Positions 1 through 7,952 are shown, numbered from the stretch's first letter. The stretch: 15,230 nucleotides of DNA from an uncultured Erysipelotrichaceae bacterium (GCA_900544435.1 UQVG01000016.1:1-15230), one strand, 5' to 3'. Notes: generated from the sequence alone by a model not told the origin. Translations and numbers: made by a program.

Positions 1-687
1 CAAAAAAATCATGATCAAAAAAGTAAAGAAATAATCATTCTTTCTAATACTAAATTAGTTTTATCTTTAATGAAAAGATTTTACCAAAAATCAAATCATT
101 ATGAGGATTTATTTCAAGTAGGAATTGTTGGTTTAATTAAAGCAATTGACCATTTTGATACCAATTATCAATTACAATTTTCAACGTATGCAGTTCCTTT
201 GATTATTGGTGAAATGAAACGTTATTTAAGAGATAATACACAAGTTAAAATTTCTAGACCTATTAAAGATCTAGCATATGCTATTTTAAAAGAAAAGGAA
301 AAGTATTTAAATCAATATCAAAGAGAACCTACTATAAATGAACTTTCTCAAAATTTAAATATTGATAAAAAAAATATTATAGAAGCAATACAATCTACCC
401 AAAGTATTGCTTCTTTCCAAGATGTTGTTGGAAGTGATGATCAAAATGAATTATCTTTATTAGATGTTGTTTCTCTTGATCAAGAAACGCTTAAACATTA
501 TCATGATCATCTTGATTTAAAAAAAGCATTTGATTGTTTAAATCAAAGAGAAAAGCAAGTGATTCAAGAAAGATATTATCAAGGCTATTCACAATGTGAA
601 ATAGCCGATGAACTTTTTGTTTCTCAAGCACAAATTTCTCGAATTGAAAAAAAAGCTTTAGAAAAATTACATAAAAGATTAGTCTAA
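1..687 (+). CDS. sigG: Sporulation sigma factor, SigF/SigG family (5' end missing)
   Basis: The reading frame is open from base 1 to the stop at 685-687, so the true start lies outside the window; the first ATG at 70 falls inside conserved region 2 and is not the start. Region 2 is recognisable from NTKLVLSLMKRF through EDLFQVGIVGLIKAIDHFD and FSTYAVPLIIGEMKRYLRD, the hallmark of the SigF/SigG forespore sigma factors. Region 3 follows, and region 4.2 near the C-terminus has a helix-turn-helix (ADELFVSQAQISRIEKKALE) that would read the -35 element. SigG directs late forespore transcription in endospore formers. Sequence alone does not separate SigF from SigG; the choice rests on position, since sigG lies upstream of ylmC/sepF/ylmH/divIVA/ileS in Bacillus, whereas sigF normally follows spoIIAA-spoIIAB. 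Family assignment is firm, paralogue somewhat less so. Confidence 0.85.
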   Translation, partial: QKNHDQKSKEIIILSNTKLVLSLMKRFYQKSNHYEDLFQVGIVGLIKAIDHFDTNYQLQFSTYAVPLIIGEMKRYLRDNTQVKISRPIKDLAYAILKEKEKYLNQYQREPTINELSQNLNIDKKNIIEAIQSTQSIASFQDVVGSDDQNELSLLDVVSLDQETLKHYHDHLDLKKAFDCLNQREKQVIQERYYQGYSQCEIADELFVSQAQISRIEKKALEKLHKRLV

Positions 688-711
688 AGCATATTTTATA
701 GAGGTGATCGT

Positions 712-954
712 ATGCGATTTGTATCATTACAATCAAAAGATGTTATTAATGTCTATGATGGTAAAAAAATTGGCTATATTGCTGATATTGAATTAGATTG
801 GTGTCAAAAGTGTATACAAGCATTAATTGTCGAAAAAATGAATTTTTTTCATTTTTTTTGTTTTTTTAAAGAACCACCTGTCATTGTTATTCCGATTGAA
901 TGTGTAATTTCTTTAAAGGGTGATGTCATTTTGGTGAATATTGAACAGGTTTAA
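712..954 (+). CDS. ylmC: YlmC/YmxH family sporulation protein (PRC-barrel)
   Basis: An 80-residue protein starting MRFVSLQSKDVINVYDGKKIG, the typical opening of the YlmC/YmxH family: a single PRC-barrel-like domain with a strand-turn motif around residues 8-22 and an Ile/Val-rich strand pair near residues 60-80. Members sit beside sporulation genes and their biochemical role is not established. The start is supported by GAGGTGAT at 701-708. It lies 24 bases after the sigma-factor stop, so the two are probably cotranscribed. The middle (about residues 43-52) reads NFFHFFCFFK and is encoded by three long T runs (7, 8 and 7 T) at 843-867. The frame stays open and the protein is of normal family length, so it appears intact. 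Confidence 0.85.
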   Translation: MRFVSLQSKDVINVYDGKKIGYIADIELDWCQKCIQALIVEKMNFFHFFCFFKEPPVIVIPIECVISLKGDVILVNIEQV

Positions 955-976
955 CCATATTTCCTTGTTGATACCT

Positions 977-1004
977 TTGATAATCAATAAATGTATGGTA
1001 TAAT
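977..1004 (+). promoter_or_regulatory. Promoter for sepF, extended -10
   Basis: TTGATA at 977-982, a 16-base spacer and TATAAT at 999-1004, preceded by TG at 996-997 (extended -10, TGGTATAAT). It lies between ylmC and sepF, so sepF has a vegetative sigma-A-type promoter independent of the upstream sporulation genes. This makes sense because sepF is needed in growing cells. Confidence 0.75.
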
Positions 1005-1032
1005 ATTGAGGAAATAAAAGGAGGATGACTTC

Positions 1033-1473
1033 ATGGGTTACGGTGAAAAAGTAAAGAAATGGTTTTTCGATGAAGATGGGGATGAAGGAGATATTGCTGA
1101 AGATTATGATGCTGTAGAAATTGATACTGAACCTAAAACAAGTTTATTTGAACAAGCAAAATTTTCTAAAACAAGCGAAGCTGTGAAATCATTAAATATG
1201 AATAAAGATAGTCATTTAGTTTTATTTGAACCACGTTCATTTGGAGAAACTCAAGATATTGCAAATTATTTAAAAACAAAGAAAGCGACAGTTGTTAATT
1301 TACATCGTTTACAAAAAGATCAAGCAAAACGTGTTGTTGATTTTTTAAGTGGTGTTATTTACGCTATTGAAGGTGATATTCAAAGAATTGGACCAAAAAT
1401 TTTCTTATGTACACCTCGTAATATTTCTGTTGCTGGAACAATTGATTTAGATGAAGATGAACAAGAAGATTAA
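1033..1473 (+). CDS. sepF: Cell division protein SepF
   Basis: SepF binds FtsZ and the membrane and organises the division septum in Gram-positive bacteria. This 146-residue protein has the family layout: a short N-terminal amphipathic membrane-binding helix ([12 protein letters not shown]), an acidic unstructured linker (about residues 13-55), and the C-terminal SepF domain (about 60-138). The domain contains [21 protein letters not shown] and [10 protein letters not shown], close to the consensus of the dimerising FtsZ-binding core, including the conserved FLSG turn. A strong ribosome binding site (AAAGGAGG) sits just before the ATG. The gene has its own promoter and is followed by a hairpin that starts at its stop codon. 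Position between ylmC and ylmH matches Bacillus, with ylmD and ylmE missing in between. Confidence 0.96.
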   Translation: MGYGEKVKKWFFDEDGDEGDIAEDYDAVEIDTEPKTSLFEQAKFSKTSEAVKSLNMNKDSHLVLFEPRSFGETQDIANYLKTKKATVVNLHRLQKDQAKRVVDFLSGVIYAIEGDIQRIGPKIFLCTPRNISVAGTIDLDEDEQED

Positions 1474-1497
1474 AAAGTATGGTTTCCATACTTTTTT
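1472..1497 (+). terminator. AT-rich hairpin with T tract after sepF
   Basis: AAAAAGTATGG (1472-1482), loop TTT, CCATACTTTTT (1486-1496), then T. The perfect 11-bp stem begins within the sepF stop codon and ends only six bases before the ylmH ATG. It looks like an intrinsic terminator or attenuator of moderate strength: long but mostly A-T, with two G-C pairs next to the loop. Read-through would be needed to express ylmH unless it has another promoter. Confidence 0.7.
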
Positions 1498-1502
1498 AAG
1501 TT

Positions 1503-2261
1503 ATGTTAGAACATTTTAAGGGAGAAGAAGTCTTTGTAAAAAAGGTACTTGATTATTTAGATCAAGTACAATATAAACAAAGACTTATTTTAACTCAATT
1601 TTTAGATCCATATCATCAATCAATTGTTAAAAGTGTTATTGGACATCAAGAAGAAGTTCAAATTTTAGAAAATGGTGGTTTTATTCATAGTGAAAGTCAA
1701 AGAATGATTATTGCTCCTTATTTTTATGAGATAGAAAAAGATGATTTTGAAATTGTTGTTTGTAAAATTGTTTATGCAAAGAATTTTGAAAAATTAACAC
1801 ATCGAGATATTTTAGGTGCTTTAATGTCTTTAGGAATCAAAAGAGAATTGTTTGGAGATATTGTAGAAAAAGATAAAGACTTTTATTTAGCTGTAGATCG
1901 ACATATTTATGAATATTTAAAAGATCATTTATCAATGATTAAAAGAAGTAAAGTAAAGTTTGTAGAGTGTCATGAAGAAATCGAAGTTAAAAATGATTAT
2001 TTAGTAAAATCATTTATTGTTTCATCATTTCGCTTAGATAAAATTATTTCTTCTTTTTATAAAATATCAAGACAAAAAGCAGCTGAATTTATCCGTGCTG
2101 GTCATGTAAAAGTTAATCATAAACCGGTTGAACAAATAAATTATTTATGTAATAATAAAGACATAATATCATTCAAAAAGCATGGTAGAGTGATGTTTGT
2201 TGATTGTAAGAAGCAAACACGTTCTGATAATTATGTGGTTGAAGGATATTTTTATAAGTAG
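1503..2261 (+). CDS. ylmH: S4-domain RNA-binding protein YlmH
   Basis: A 252-residue YlmH-family protein. The N-terminal two thirds is the YlmH-specific region with the conserved segment THRDILGALMSLGIKRELFGDI (about 99-120). The C-terminus has an S4 RNA-binding domain (about 175-235) with FRLDKIISSFYKISRQKAAEFI and the GHVKVNHKPV turn. In B. subtilis YlmH binds stalled 50S-peptidyl-tRNA complexes and acts in ribosome-associated quality control; older work linked it to division because of its neighbours. ATG 1503 is the only reasonable start: an in-frame stop sits at 1497-1499, and the next start would remove conserved sequence. No Shine-Dalgarno precedes it; the upstream bases are the T tract of the preceding hairpin. 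Confidence 0.93.
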   Translation: MLEHFKGEEVFVKKVLDYLDQVQYKQRLILTQFLDPYHQSIVKSVIGHQEEVQILENGGFIHSESQRMIIAPYFYEIEKDDFEIVVCKIVYAKNFEKLTHRDILGALMSLGIKRELFGDIVEKDKDFYLAVDRHIYEYLKDHLSMIKRSKVKFVECHEEIEVKNDYLVKSFIVSSFRLDKIISSFYKISRQKAAEFIRAGHVKVNHKPVEQINYLCNNKDIISFKKHGRVMFVDCKKQTRSDNYVVEGYFYK

Positions 2262-2273
2262 GGAGTGAACATG

Positions 2274-2714
2274 ATGTCGATAAAAAAGCAATTATTTGGT
2301 TATAATAAGTCACAAGTTGATGAGTTAATCAATAGAAAAGATAATGAAATAAAGCAGTTGAATGATCAAATGAAAAAACTACAAGAGGATTATCAACAAT
2401 TAGAGCATCAAAAATCATTATTACAACATCGTGTGAACATCCAAGAACAAACAAATGAAGAAATTGCACGTCTTGCATTAAAAGAAGCAAGCGAACTTAT
2501 TGACAAAGCGAAAAAGAATGCTAATATGATACTGAGCGAATCGCTGGAGTATGTTCGTTCGTTATCTGGTGAGATGAGCGACTTTAAAGCGCAAGCTGTT
2601 AAATTTAGAGCTTCGGTAGAAAAAATGTCAAAAGATATCCTTGAGTCTATTGATCAATCTGAAGTTTACAATTTAATTAATGAAGATAAATACGATGAAG
2701 GAGACAGTTTATAA
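2274..2714 (+). CDS. divIVA: DivIVA-domain protein
   Basis: A 146-residue coiled-coil protein. The N-terminal segment MSIKKQLFGYNKSQVDELI matches the DivIVA lipid-binding region (the F-x-GY-x-x-x-EVD/QVDE motif), followed by heptad-like charged sequence (about residues 22-65) and a second helical stretch (about 70-130). DivIVA family proteins recognise negatively curved membrane at poles and septa and recruit partners. Start choice: GGGAG at 2261-2265 gives the best spacing to ATG 2274, with ATG 2271 possible; the GTG at 2265 overlaps the ribosome binding site and is unlikely. The ylmH stop is 12 bases upstream, so the two are cotranscribed. It is shorter than B. subtilis DivIVA and could be a GpsB-like paralogue by length, but its place between ylmH and ileS favours DivIVA. 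Confidence 0.85.
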   Translation: MSIKKQLFGYNKSQVDELINRKDNEIKQLNDQMKKLQEDYQQLEHQKSLLQHRVNIQEQTNEEIARLALKEASELIDKAKKNANMILSESLEYVRSLSGEMSDFKAQAVKFRASVEKMSKDILESIDQSEVYNLINEDKYDEGDSL

Positions 2715-2900
2715 TTAGAGTTTTAAGAGAGCTGATGGTTGGTGTAAATCAGTAACAAAGATTATAATGTATCACTCTGGAGTAGCCCTTTGAATTGAGT
2801 AGAAGGTGACGTTAATCGCGTTAAGATTTCAAGAGCGTATGAAAATACGAATTAAGGTGGTACCGCGATCACATCGTCCTTAGGATGATGTGTTTTTTTA
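2715..2900 (+). promoter_or_regulatory. T-box leader of ileS (tRNA-Ile sensing)
   Basis: A complete T-box riboswitch. The antiterminator T-box motif AAGGTGGTACCGCG lies at 2854-2867, with TGG (2858-2860) able to pair with the uncharged tRNA ACCA end. Stem I is visible: base pairing AGAG (2717-2720) with CTCT (2775-2778), an apical helix CTGAT (2732-2736)/ATCAG (2748-2752), and the AGTA element at 2751-2754. The likely specifier codon is ATC (2771-2773), isoleucine, just before the closing A-CTCT. The terminator stem is ACATCGTCC (2871-2879)/GGATGATGT (2883-2891), loop TTA, then G and seven T. Uncharged tRNA-Ile would favour the antiterminator and switch on ileS. Confidence 0.95.
2871..2899 (+). 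terminator. T-box-controlled intrinsic terminator before ileS
   Basis: Nine-base-pair stem (2871-2879 with 2883-2891, one G-T pair), TTA loop, then G and TTTTTTT. Its 5' side lies immediately after the T-box motif and competes with the antiterminator. Confidence 0.9.
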
Positions 2901-2923
2901 TTTTTAAAGAGAGGAAAGAAAAA

Positions 2924-5662
2924 ATGAATTACAAAGACACATTATTAATGCCAAAAACTGACTTTGAAATGCGTGGAAACTTACCAAAAAAAGAACCTAA
3001 GTATGTAGAACGTTGGCAAGAAAACGACATGTATAACAAAGTTATCCAACAAAACGAAGGAAAAGACAGCTTTGTCTTCCATGATGGTCCTCCATATGCT
3101 AATGGAAATATGCACATGGGACATATGTTAAACAAAGTAATCAAAGACGTTATTTGTCGTTATAAAAATATGAATGGTTTCTATACACCATATATTCCTG
3201 GATGGGATACTCATGGTTTACCAATTGAAAATGCTATTCAAAAATTAGGTGTTAATCGTAAAGAAATGCCTACAGCTAAATTTAGAGAAAAATGTGATGC
3301 TTATGCTCATGAACAAGTTAATAAACAAATGTCACAACTTATTCGTATGGGAACATTTGCAGATTATAAACATCCATATTTAACATTACAACATGAATTT
3401 GAAGCAAGACAAATTGAAGTTTTTGCTAAAATGGCAATGGATGGATTAATCTTCAAAGGATTAAAACCAGTATATTGGTCACCATCAAGTGAATCAGCAT
3501 TAGCTGAAGCAGAAGTTGAATATCATGATATCAAATCACCAACTATCTTTGTTAAATTCCAAGTTAAAGATGGTAAAGGAATTTTAGATAATGATGTTAA
3601 TTTCGTTATTTGGACAACTACACCTTGGACAATTCCAGCTAACTTAGCAATCTGTTTAAATGCATCTTATAATTATGCATTAGTAGAAACAGAAAAAGGA
3701 AAATTAATTGTTTTAGATACTTTAGTTGATGAATTAATGGCTAAATTTGAAATTACTGATTATAAAGTTGTTAATCATTATAAAGGATCTGAATTAGAAT
3801 ATATCACATGTCAACATCCATTATATGACAGAGAATCATTAGTCATCTTAGGAGATCACGTCACTGCTGATTCTGGTACTGGATGCGTTCATACAGCACC
3901 TGGATTTGGGGCTGACGACTTCTTTGTTGGTCAAAAATACAATTTACCAGCTTACTGTAATGTTGATGAACATGGTTGCATGATGGAAGACTGTGGTGAA
4001 TGGTTAGCTGGTCAATATGTTGATGATGCTAATAAAACAGTAACTATGAAATTAGATGAAATCGGTGCTTTATTAAAACTTGAATTCATTACACATAGTT
4101 ACCCACATGATTGGCGTACTAAAAAACCTATTATCTTTAGAGCAACTGATCAATGGTTCTGTTCATTAGATAAAATCAGAGATAAATTATTAAGTGAAAT
4201 TGATAATGTTAACTGGTTAAATGAATGGGGTCATATTAGAATCTATAATATGATTAGAGATCGTGGAGACTGGTGTATTTCACGTCAACGTACTTGGGGT
4301 GTACCAATTCCTATTTTCTATTGTGAAGATGGAACACCAATTATTGAACAAGAAGTATTTGATCATATTTCTGAATTATTTAGAGAACATGGTTCAAATG
4401 TTTGGTTTGAAAGAGATGAAAAAGATTTATTACCTGAAGGATATACAAATGAACATTCACCAAATGGTATCTTCAAAAAAGAAAAAGATATCATGGATGT
4501 ATGGTTTGACTCAGGAAGTTCACATACAGGTGTCATGGTAGAAAGAGGATTTAATTATCCTGTAGATCTTTACTTTGAAGGTAGTGACCAATATCGTGGA
4601 TGGTTCAACTCATCATTAATTATCGGTGTTGCTGCTCATGGTAAAGCTCCTTATAAAACTGTCTTATCACATGGTTTCGTATTAGATGGTAAAGGAAATA
4701 AAATGTCTAAATCTTTAGGAAATACAGTAGATCCTATTAAACTTGTTAACCAATATGGAGCAGATATCGTAAGATTATGGGCTACTTCTGTTGCTTATCA
4801 ACAAGATGTTCGTATTTCTGATGAAATCATGAAACAAGTTGCTGAAGGATATCGTAAAATCCGTAATACAATGAGATTCGTTTTAGGTAACTTAAATGAC
4901 TTTAAAGAAAGTGATTTAGTAGAAATTAAAGATTTACCTGGTGTTGATCAATACATGTTAGCTAAATTAAATGAATTAATGAAAGCTTATGATGAAGCTT
5001 ATGCAAATTATGATTTTGCAACAGCCAACCAAGAAATCTTAAATTACTTTACAAATACATTAAGTTCATTCTATATGGATTTCACAAAAGATATCTTATA
5101 TATTGAAGCTGCAAATTCTCCTCGTAGAAGACAAGTTCAAACTGTTTTATATCATCATGCTAAAACAATGATGAAATTATTATCAACAGTTCTTGTATTT
5201 ACAGCTGAAGAATTACATGATCATTTCTATTGTGATGAAACAAAAGCAGAATCTATTTTCTTAGAACCTAAATATGAATTATTTGATATTGAAAACGAAG
5301 AAGAAGTTTTAGCTTATTTCTCTAAATTCATGGAAGTAAGAAAAGATGTTTTAAAATCTATGGAAGGTTTAAGAAATGAAAAATTAATTAAATCTAATAT
5401 GGAAACAAAAGTAACATTATCTTTAAAAGATGAATATAAAGATATTGCTAACTTAAAAGATGATTTAAAACAATTATTCATTGTTGCTAAAGTTGAATTA
5501 GTTGATGATACAACTTTAGAAGAATATGAAACAAGCTACATTAAAGTAGAAAAATTCAACGGTGTACAATGTCCAAGATGTTGGAACTATTTTGATGAAG
5601 ATGAAATGAATGGTGAATTATGCTCACGTTGTGCAAGCGTAGCTCACCGTGTAGCTGAATAA
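2924..5662 (+). CDS. ileS: Isoleucyl-tRNA synthetase
   Basis: Charges tRNA-Ile with isoleucine in the cytoplasm. The start is ATG 2924, preceded by GAGAGG at 2909-2914; a longer frame from 2885 would begin inside the terminator of the T-box leader and is rejected. The 912-residue product has the class I signatures in order: HIGH as HMGH (residues 64-67, after DGPPYANGN), the editing domain with WTTTPWTIPANLA, the GWFNSSL region, KMSKS at residues 593-597 (GNKMSKSLGN), the anticodon-binding domain, and a C-terminal zinc finger with Cys883, 886, 900 and 903 (CPRCW...CSRC). This is the bacterial IleRS architecture with the zinc-binding tail. Length and position next to divIVA match Bacillus. Expression is controlled by the T-box leader. 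Confidence 0.99.
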   Translation: MNYKDTLLMPKTDFEMRGNLPKKEPKYVERWQENDMYNKVIQQNEGKDSFVFHDGPPYANGNMHMGHMLNKVIKDVICRYKNMNGFYTPYIPGWDTHGLPIENAIQKLGVNRKEMPTAKFREKCDAYAHEQVNKQMSQLIRMGTFADYKHPYLTLQHEFEARQIEVFAKMAMDGLIFKGLKPVYWSPSSESALAEAEVEYHDIKSPTIFVKFQVKDGKGILDNDVNFVIWTTTPWTIPANLAICLNASYNYALVETEKGKLIVLDTLVDELMAKFEITDYKVVNHYKGSELEYITCQHPLYDRESLVILGDHVTADSGTGCVHTAPGFGADDFFVGQKYNLPAYCNVDEHGCMMEDCGEWLAGQYVDDANKTVTMKLDEIGALLKLEFITHSYPHDWRTKKPIIFRATDQWFCSLDKIRDKLLSEIDNVNWLNEWGHIRIYNMIRDRGDWCISRQRTWGVPIPIFYCEDGTPIIEQEVFDHISELFREHGSNVWFERDEKDLLPEGYTNEHSPNGIFKKEKDIMDVWFDSGSSHTGVMVERGFNYPVDLYFEGSDQYRGWFNSSLIIGVAAHGKAPYKTVLSHGFVLDGKGNKMSKSLGNTVDPIKLVNQYGADIVRLWATSVAYQQDVRISDEIMKQVAEGYRKIRNTMRFVLGNLNDFKESDLVEIKDLPGVDQYMLAKLNELMKAYDEAYANYDFATANQEILNYFTNTLSSFYMDFTKDILYIEAANSPRRRQVQTVLYHHAKTMMKLLSTVLVFTAEELHDHFYCDETKAESIFLEPKYELFDIENEEEVLAYFSKFMEVRKDVLKSMEGLRNEKLIKSNMETKVTLSLKDEYKDIANLKDDLKQLFIVAKVELVDDTTLEEYETSYIKVEKFNGVQCPRCWNYFDEDEMNGELCSRCASVAHRVAE

Positions 5663-5671
5663 TAGCTAACA

Positions 5672-5703
5672 GGATGTATCGAAAGGTACATCCTTTTCTT
5701 TTT
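5672..5703 (+). terminator. Intrinsic terminator of ileS
   Basis: GGATGTATC (5672-5680), tetraloop GAAA (5681-5684), GGTACATCC (5685-5693), then TTTTCTTTTT. Nine pairs including one T-G, with a GNRA-type loop. It closes the ileS unit ten bases after the stop. Confidence 0.92.
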
Positions 5704-5739
5704 AAAAAACAATTTTGTAATGAAAAATGAAGCGAACTG

Positions 5740-5748
5740 TGTTATTAT
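5740..5748 (+). promoter_or_regulatory. Probable extended -10 promoter of the permease gene
   Basis: TGTTATTAT at 5740-5748 is an extended -10 (TG-n-TATTAT). No good -35 is seen at 17 bases; TTGTAA at 5715-5720 is too far (22 bases). It is plausible because the gene follows a strong terminator and needs its own promoter. Confidence 0.45.
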
Positions 5749-5774
5749 TTACGAGATTGTAGGTGAGAGAGTAT

Positions 5775-6659
5775 ATGAAAAAAGAAACAATGGGTAAATG
5801 TATGTTATTAATGGCAGCACTTATTTGGGGAAGTTCTTTCATTGTTATGAAAAATGCTGTGGATTTTATTTCGCCATTTACTTTGTTATGCATCCGTTTT
5901 GTACTTAGTACTATTTTTATTACATGTTTGTTTTTTAATAAAATAAAAGAAATAAAAAAACAAGATTTAATAGGTGGTTTTTTAGCTGGACTTGCGTTGT
6001 TTAGTGCATTTTCAATTCAAACATTCGGTTTACAACTCACAACACCAGGTAAAAATGCTTTTTTAACGGCTGTTTATTGTACTATTGTTCCTTTATTAAG
6101 TTGGCTCTATTTTAAAAAGAGTCCAGATTGCTCACAAATATTTGCAGCTATTCTTTGTTTTATTGGAGTTGGTTTTGTTTCTTTAGATAGTTCTTTAAAA
6201 ATCAATTTAGGAGATATTTATACATTAATAGGAGGCTTTTTATATGCTGTTCATATTATTGTGTGTGAAAAAGCAATGAAAAACACCTCTCCAATAATTA
6301 TTACAGCTTTACAATTTGCATTTGCCGCTATTTTTTCATTTGTAGCAGCTTATTTATTTGAAGATGTTTCTATTATTTTCCATATTGACCAAAGTATTTA
6401 TCTTCAAATTTTATACCTTGCTTTTTTTGCAACAACATTATGTTATTTATTTCAAAATGTTGGACAAAAATTTGTTAATGAAAATATTGCAGCATTATTA
6501 TTAAGTTTAGAATCTGTATTTGGGGTTTTCTTTTCTATTTTATTTGGTCAAGAAATGATGACACTTCAAATTGCTTTAGGATTTTTAATTATATTTATTT
6601 CTGTATTGATTTCAGAAACAAAATTATCTTTTTTACATAGGGAGGAAAACAATGATTAA
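5775..6659 (+). CDS. DMT-superfamily permease (EamA family)
   Basis: A 294-residue integral membrane protein made of two EamA repeats, with about ten hydrophobic segments. The first repeat opens with LLMAALIWGSSFIVMKNAV, the typical drug/metabolite transporter signature, and the second begins near residue 145 with GDIYTLIGGFLYAVHIIVCEKAM. Family members export amino acids, nucleosides or drugs; the substrate cannot be read from sequence. The start at ATG 5775 fits the AGGTGA ribosome binding site at 5761-5766; the in-frame GTG at 5763 overlaps that site. Its 3' end overlaps the next gene by eight bases, so the two are translated from one message. The overlap alone does not show shared function. 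Confidence 0.9.
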   Translation: MKKETMGKCMLLMAALIWGSSFIVMKNAVDFISPFTLLCIRFVLSTIFITCLFFNKIKEIKKQDLIGGFLAGLALFSAFSIQTFGLQLTTPGKNAFLTAVYCTIVPLLSWLYFKKSPDCSQIFAAILCFIGVGFVSLDSSLKINLGDIYTLIGGFLYAVHIIVCEKAMKNTSPIIITALQFAFAAIFSFVAAYLFEDVSIIFHIDQSIYLQILYLAFFATTLCYLFQNVGQKFVNENIAALLLSLESVFGVFFSILFGQEMMTLQIALGFLIIFISVLISETKLSFLHREENND

Positions 6660-7935
6660 AAAATTACTCACAATCACTTTATCATTTATAATGATTTTTA
6701 CATCTATAGGATCAGTCTTTGCTGAAGGCAATACAAATCAAAATGAAGTTAATATTGCTGGTCAATATGCTATTGTTATTGATAAAGATACTGGACAAAT
6801 TTTATACAATAAAAGTGCACATGATAAAATGTATCCAGCAAGTATTACAAAAATTTTAACATGTATTGTTGCAATCGAAATGATCGATGATTTAGATAAA
6901 ACTGAAACAATTACTCAAAGTGATATTGATACTGTATGGGAAACAGGAGCTACAGCTGCTAATTTTACAGTTGGGGAAGTTGTGACATATAGAGATATGT
7001 TAATGGGAGCAATGTTACCTTCAGGAGCAGATGCTTGTCGTGCACTTGCTAATAATACCTGTGGAAATCAAGAAAAATTTGTTAAAAAAATGAATCAACT
7101 AGTTAAAAAATTGGGATTAAAAGATTCTCATTTCGTTAATACAACAGGAATTCATGATGATGACCATTACACAACTGCTTATGATATGGCTAAGATAACA
7201 CAATATGCTTTAAAAAATAAAAAATTTGTCGAAGTATTTAATAGATATCAATATACTTCAAGTGATGGTTTACATCAATGGGTTAAAAAAGTTATTTATA
7301 GTAGTAAAAGAGATCATATTGATACATCTATGATAGAAGGATGTAAAAGTGGTTATACAAGTAAAGCGCAAAGTACTTTATCTAGTTTGTTAAACATTAA
7401 TAATCACCATTATATTAGTGTTGTTGGTTTTTCAAAAAATAGTGAGGGTTATAATCATTGTACTGTCAATGATACACTTACTTTAGGACATTATATTGCT
7501 GCAAACTATGCAGTAACAGATGTTCTAAAAAAAGGAACAAAGATGAATACGGTAGAAATCAAAAAAGGACAAACTGGTAAAGTAGATGTTATTACTGAAA
7601 AAAAAGTAGAGGCGGTATTACCTAAAAATTATAATCCCGCAGATTTACAATATAAATTTCATTTAAAAAATCTTACAGCTCCAGTTAAGAAAAATCAAAA
7701 TGCTGGAACAATGGATGTTCTTTATAAAAAAACAAAATTAGAGACAGTTTCGTTAGTTACTGATCAAGCAGTCAATGAAAGTCGTTTCGTTGTAACAATG
7801 AGAAAAATTGAAAATGCTGTTTTACCATGTATAGAGTTTCTTGTTGTTGGTATTATTGTTTTATTGTTAGTAAGAAAAATCATGATTAAACGTAGACGAA
7901 AAAAAAGACGTCAACAAAGATATAGAAGAAAGTAG
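6652..7935 (+). CDS. D-alanyl-D-alanine carboxypeptidase (peptidase S11, DacF-like)
   Basis: A 427-residue low-molecular-weight penicillin-binding protein that trims the terminal D-Ala of peptidoglycan stem peptides. A signal peptide (residues 1 to about 24, cleavage near VFA-EG) exports it. Catalytic motifs: SxxK as Ser64-Ile-Thr-Lys67 (YPASITK), and KTG-box as Lys232-Ser-Gly234. The expected SxN box reads Ser124-Gly-Ala126-Asp (LPSGADA), so the usual Asn is Ala. A PBP5 C-terminal domain follows. The end has one hydrophobic segment (about 387-408) and a tail rich in Arg/Lys, giving a true membrane anchor instead of the usual amphipathic helix. GGGAGG before ATG 6652 lies inside the end of the permease gene. 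The gene symbol is left blank because several S11 paralogues are usual. Confidence 0.93.
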   Translation: MIKKLLTITLSFIMIFTSIGSVFAEGNTNQNEVNIAGQYAIVIDKDTGQILYNKSAHDKMYPASITKILTCIVAIEMIDDLDKTETITQSDIDTVWETGATAANFTVGEVVTYRDMLMGAMLPSGADACRALANNTCGNQEKFVKKMNQLVKKLGLKDSHFVNTTGIHDDDHYTTAYDMAKITQYALKNKKFVEVFNRYQYTSSDGLHQWVKKVIYSSKRDHIDTSMIEGCKSGYTSKAQSTLSSLLNINNHHYISVVGFSKNSEGYNHCTVNDTLTLGHYIAANYAVTDVLKKGTKMNTVEIKKGQTGKVDVITEKKVEAVLPKNYNPADLQYKFHLKNLTAPVKKNQNAGTMDVLYKKTKLETVSLVTDQAVNESRFVVTMRKIENAVLPCIEFLVVGIIVLLLVRKIMIKRRRKKRRQQRYRRK

Positions 7936-7952
7936 GGGAACCTACTTTTTTT
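7929..7952 (+). terminator. Terminator of the permease-carboxypeptidase unit
   Basis: AAAGTAGG (7929-7936), loop GGAA, CCTACTTT (7941-7948), continuing as a T run to 7952. The stem includes the carboxypeptidase stop codon. Confidence 0.9.

Noticed and set aside
491..736. 81-codon minus-strand frame opposite the sigma factor
   Set aside because: Antisense shadow of a conserved coding region with low-complexity composition and no ribosome binding site.
843..867. Frameshift or pseudogene call in ylmC because of T runs
   Set aside because: The frame is continuous, and both ends match the YlmC family at normal length.
2709..2715. TATAAT at the end of divIVA as promoter of the T-box transcript
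   Set aside because: No acceptable -35, and the start it implies would fall inside the base of T-box stem I.
2885..2923. Upstream start for ileS (MMCFFIFKERKEK extension)
   Set aside because: These codons lie in the T-box terminator and its T tract; ATG 2924 has a ribosome binding site and matches the family N-terminus.
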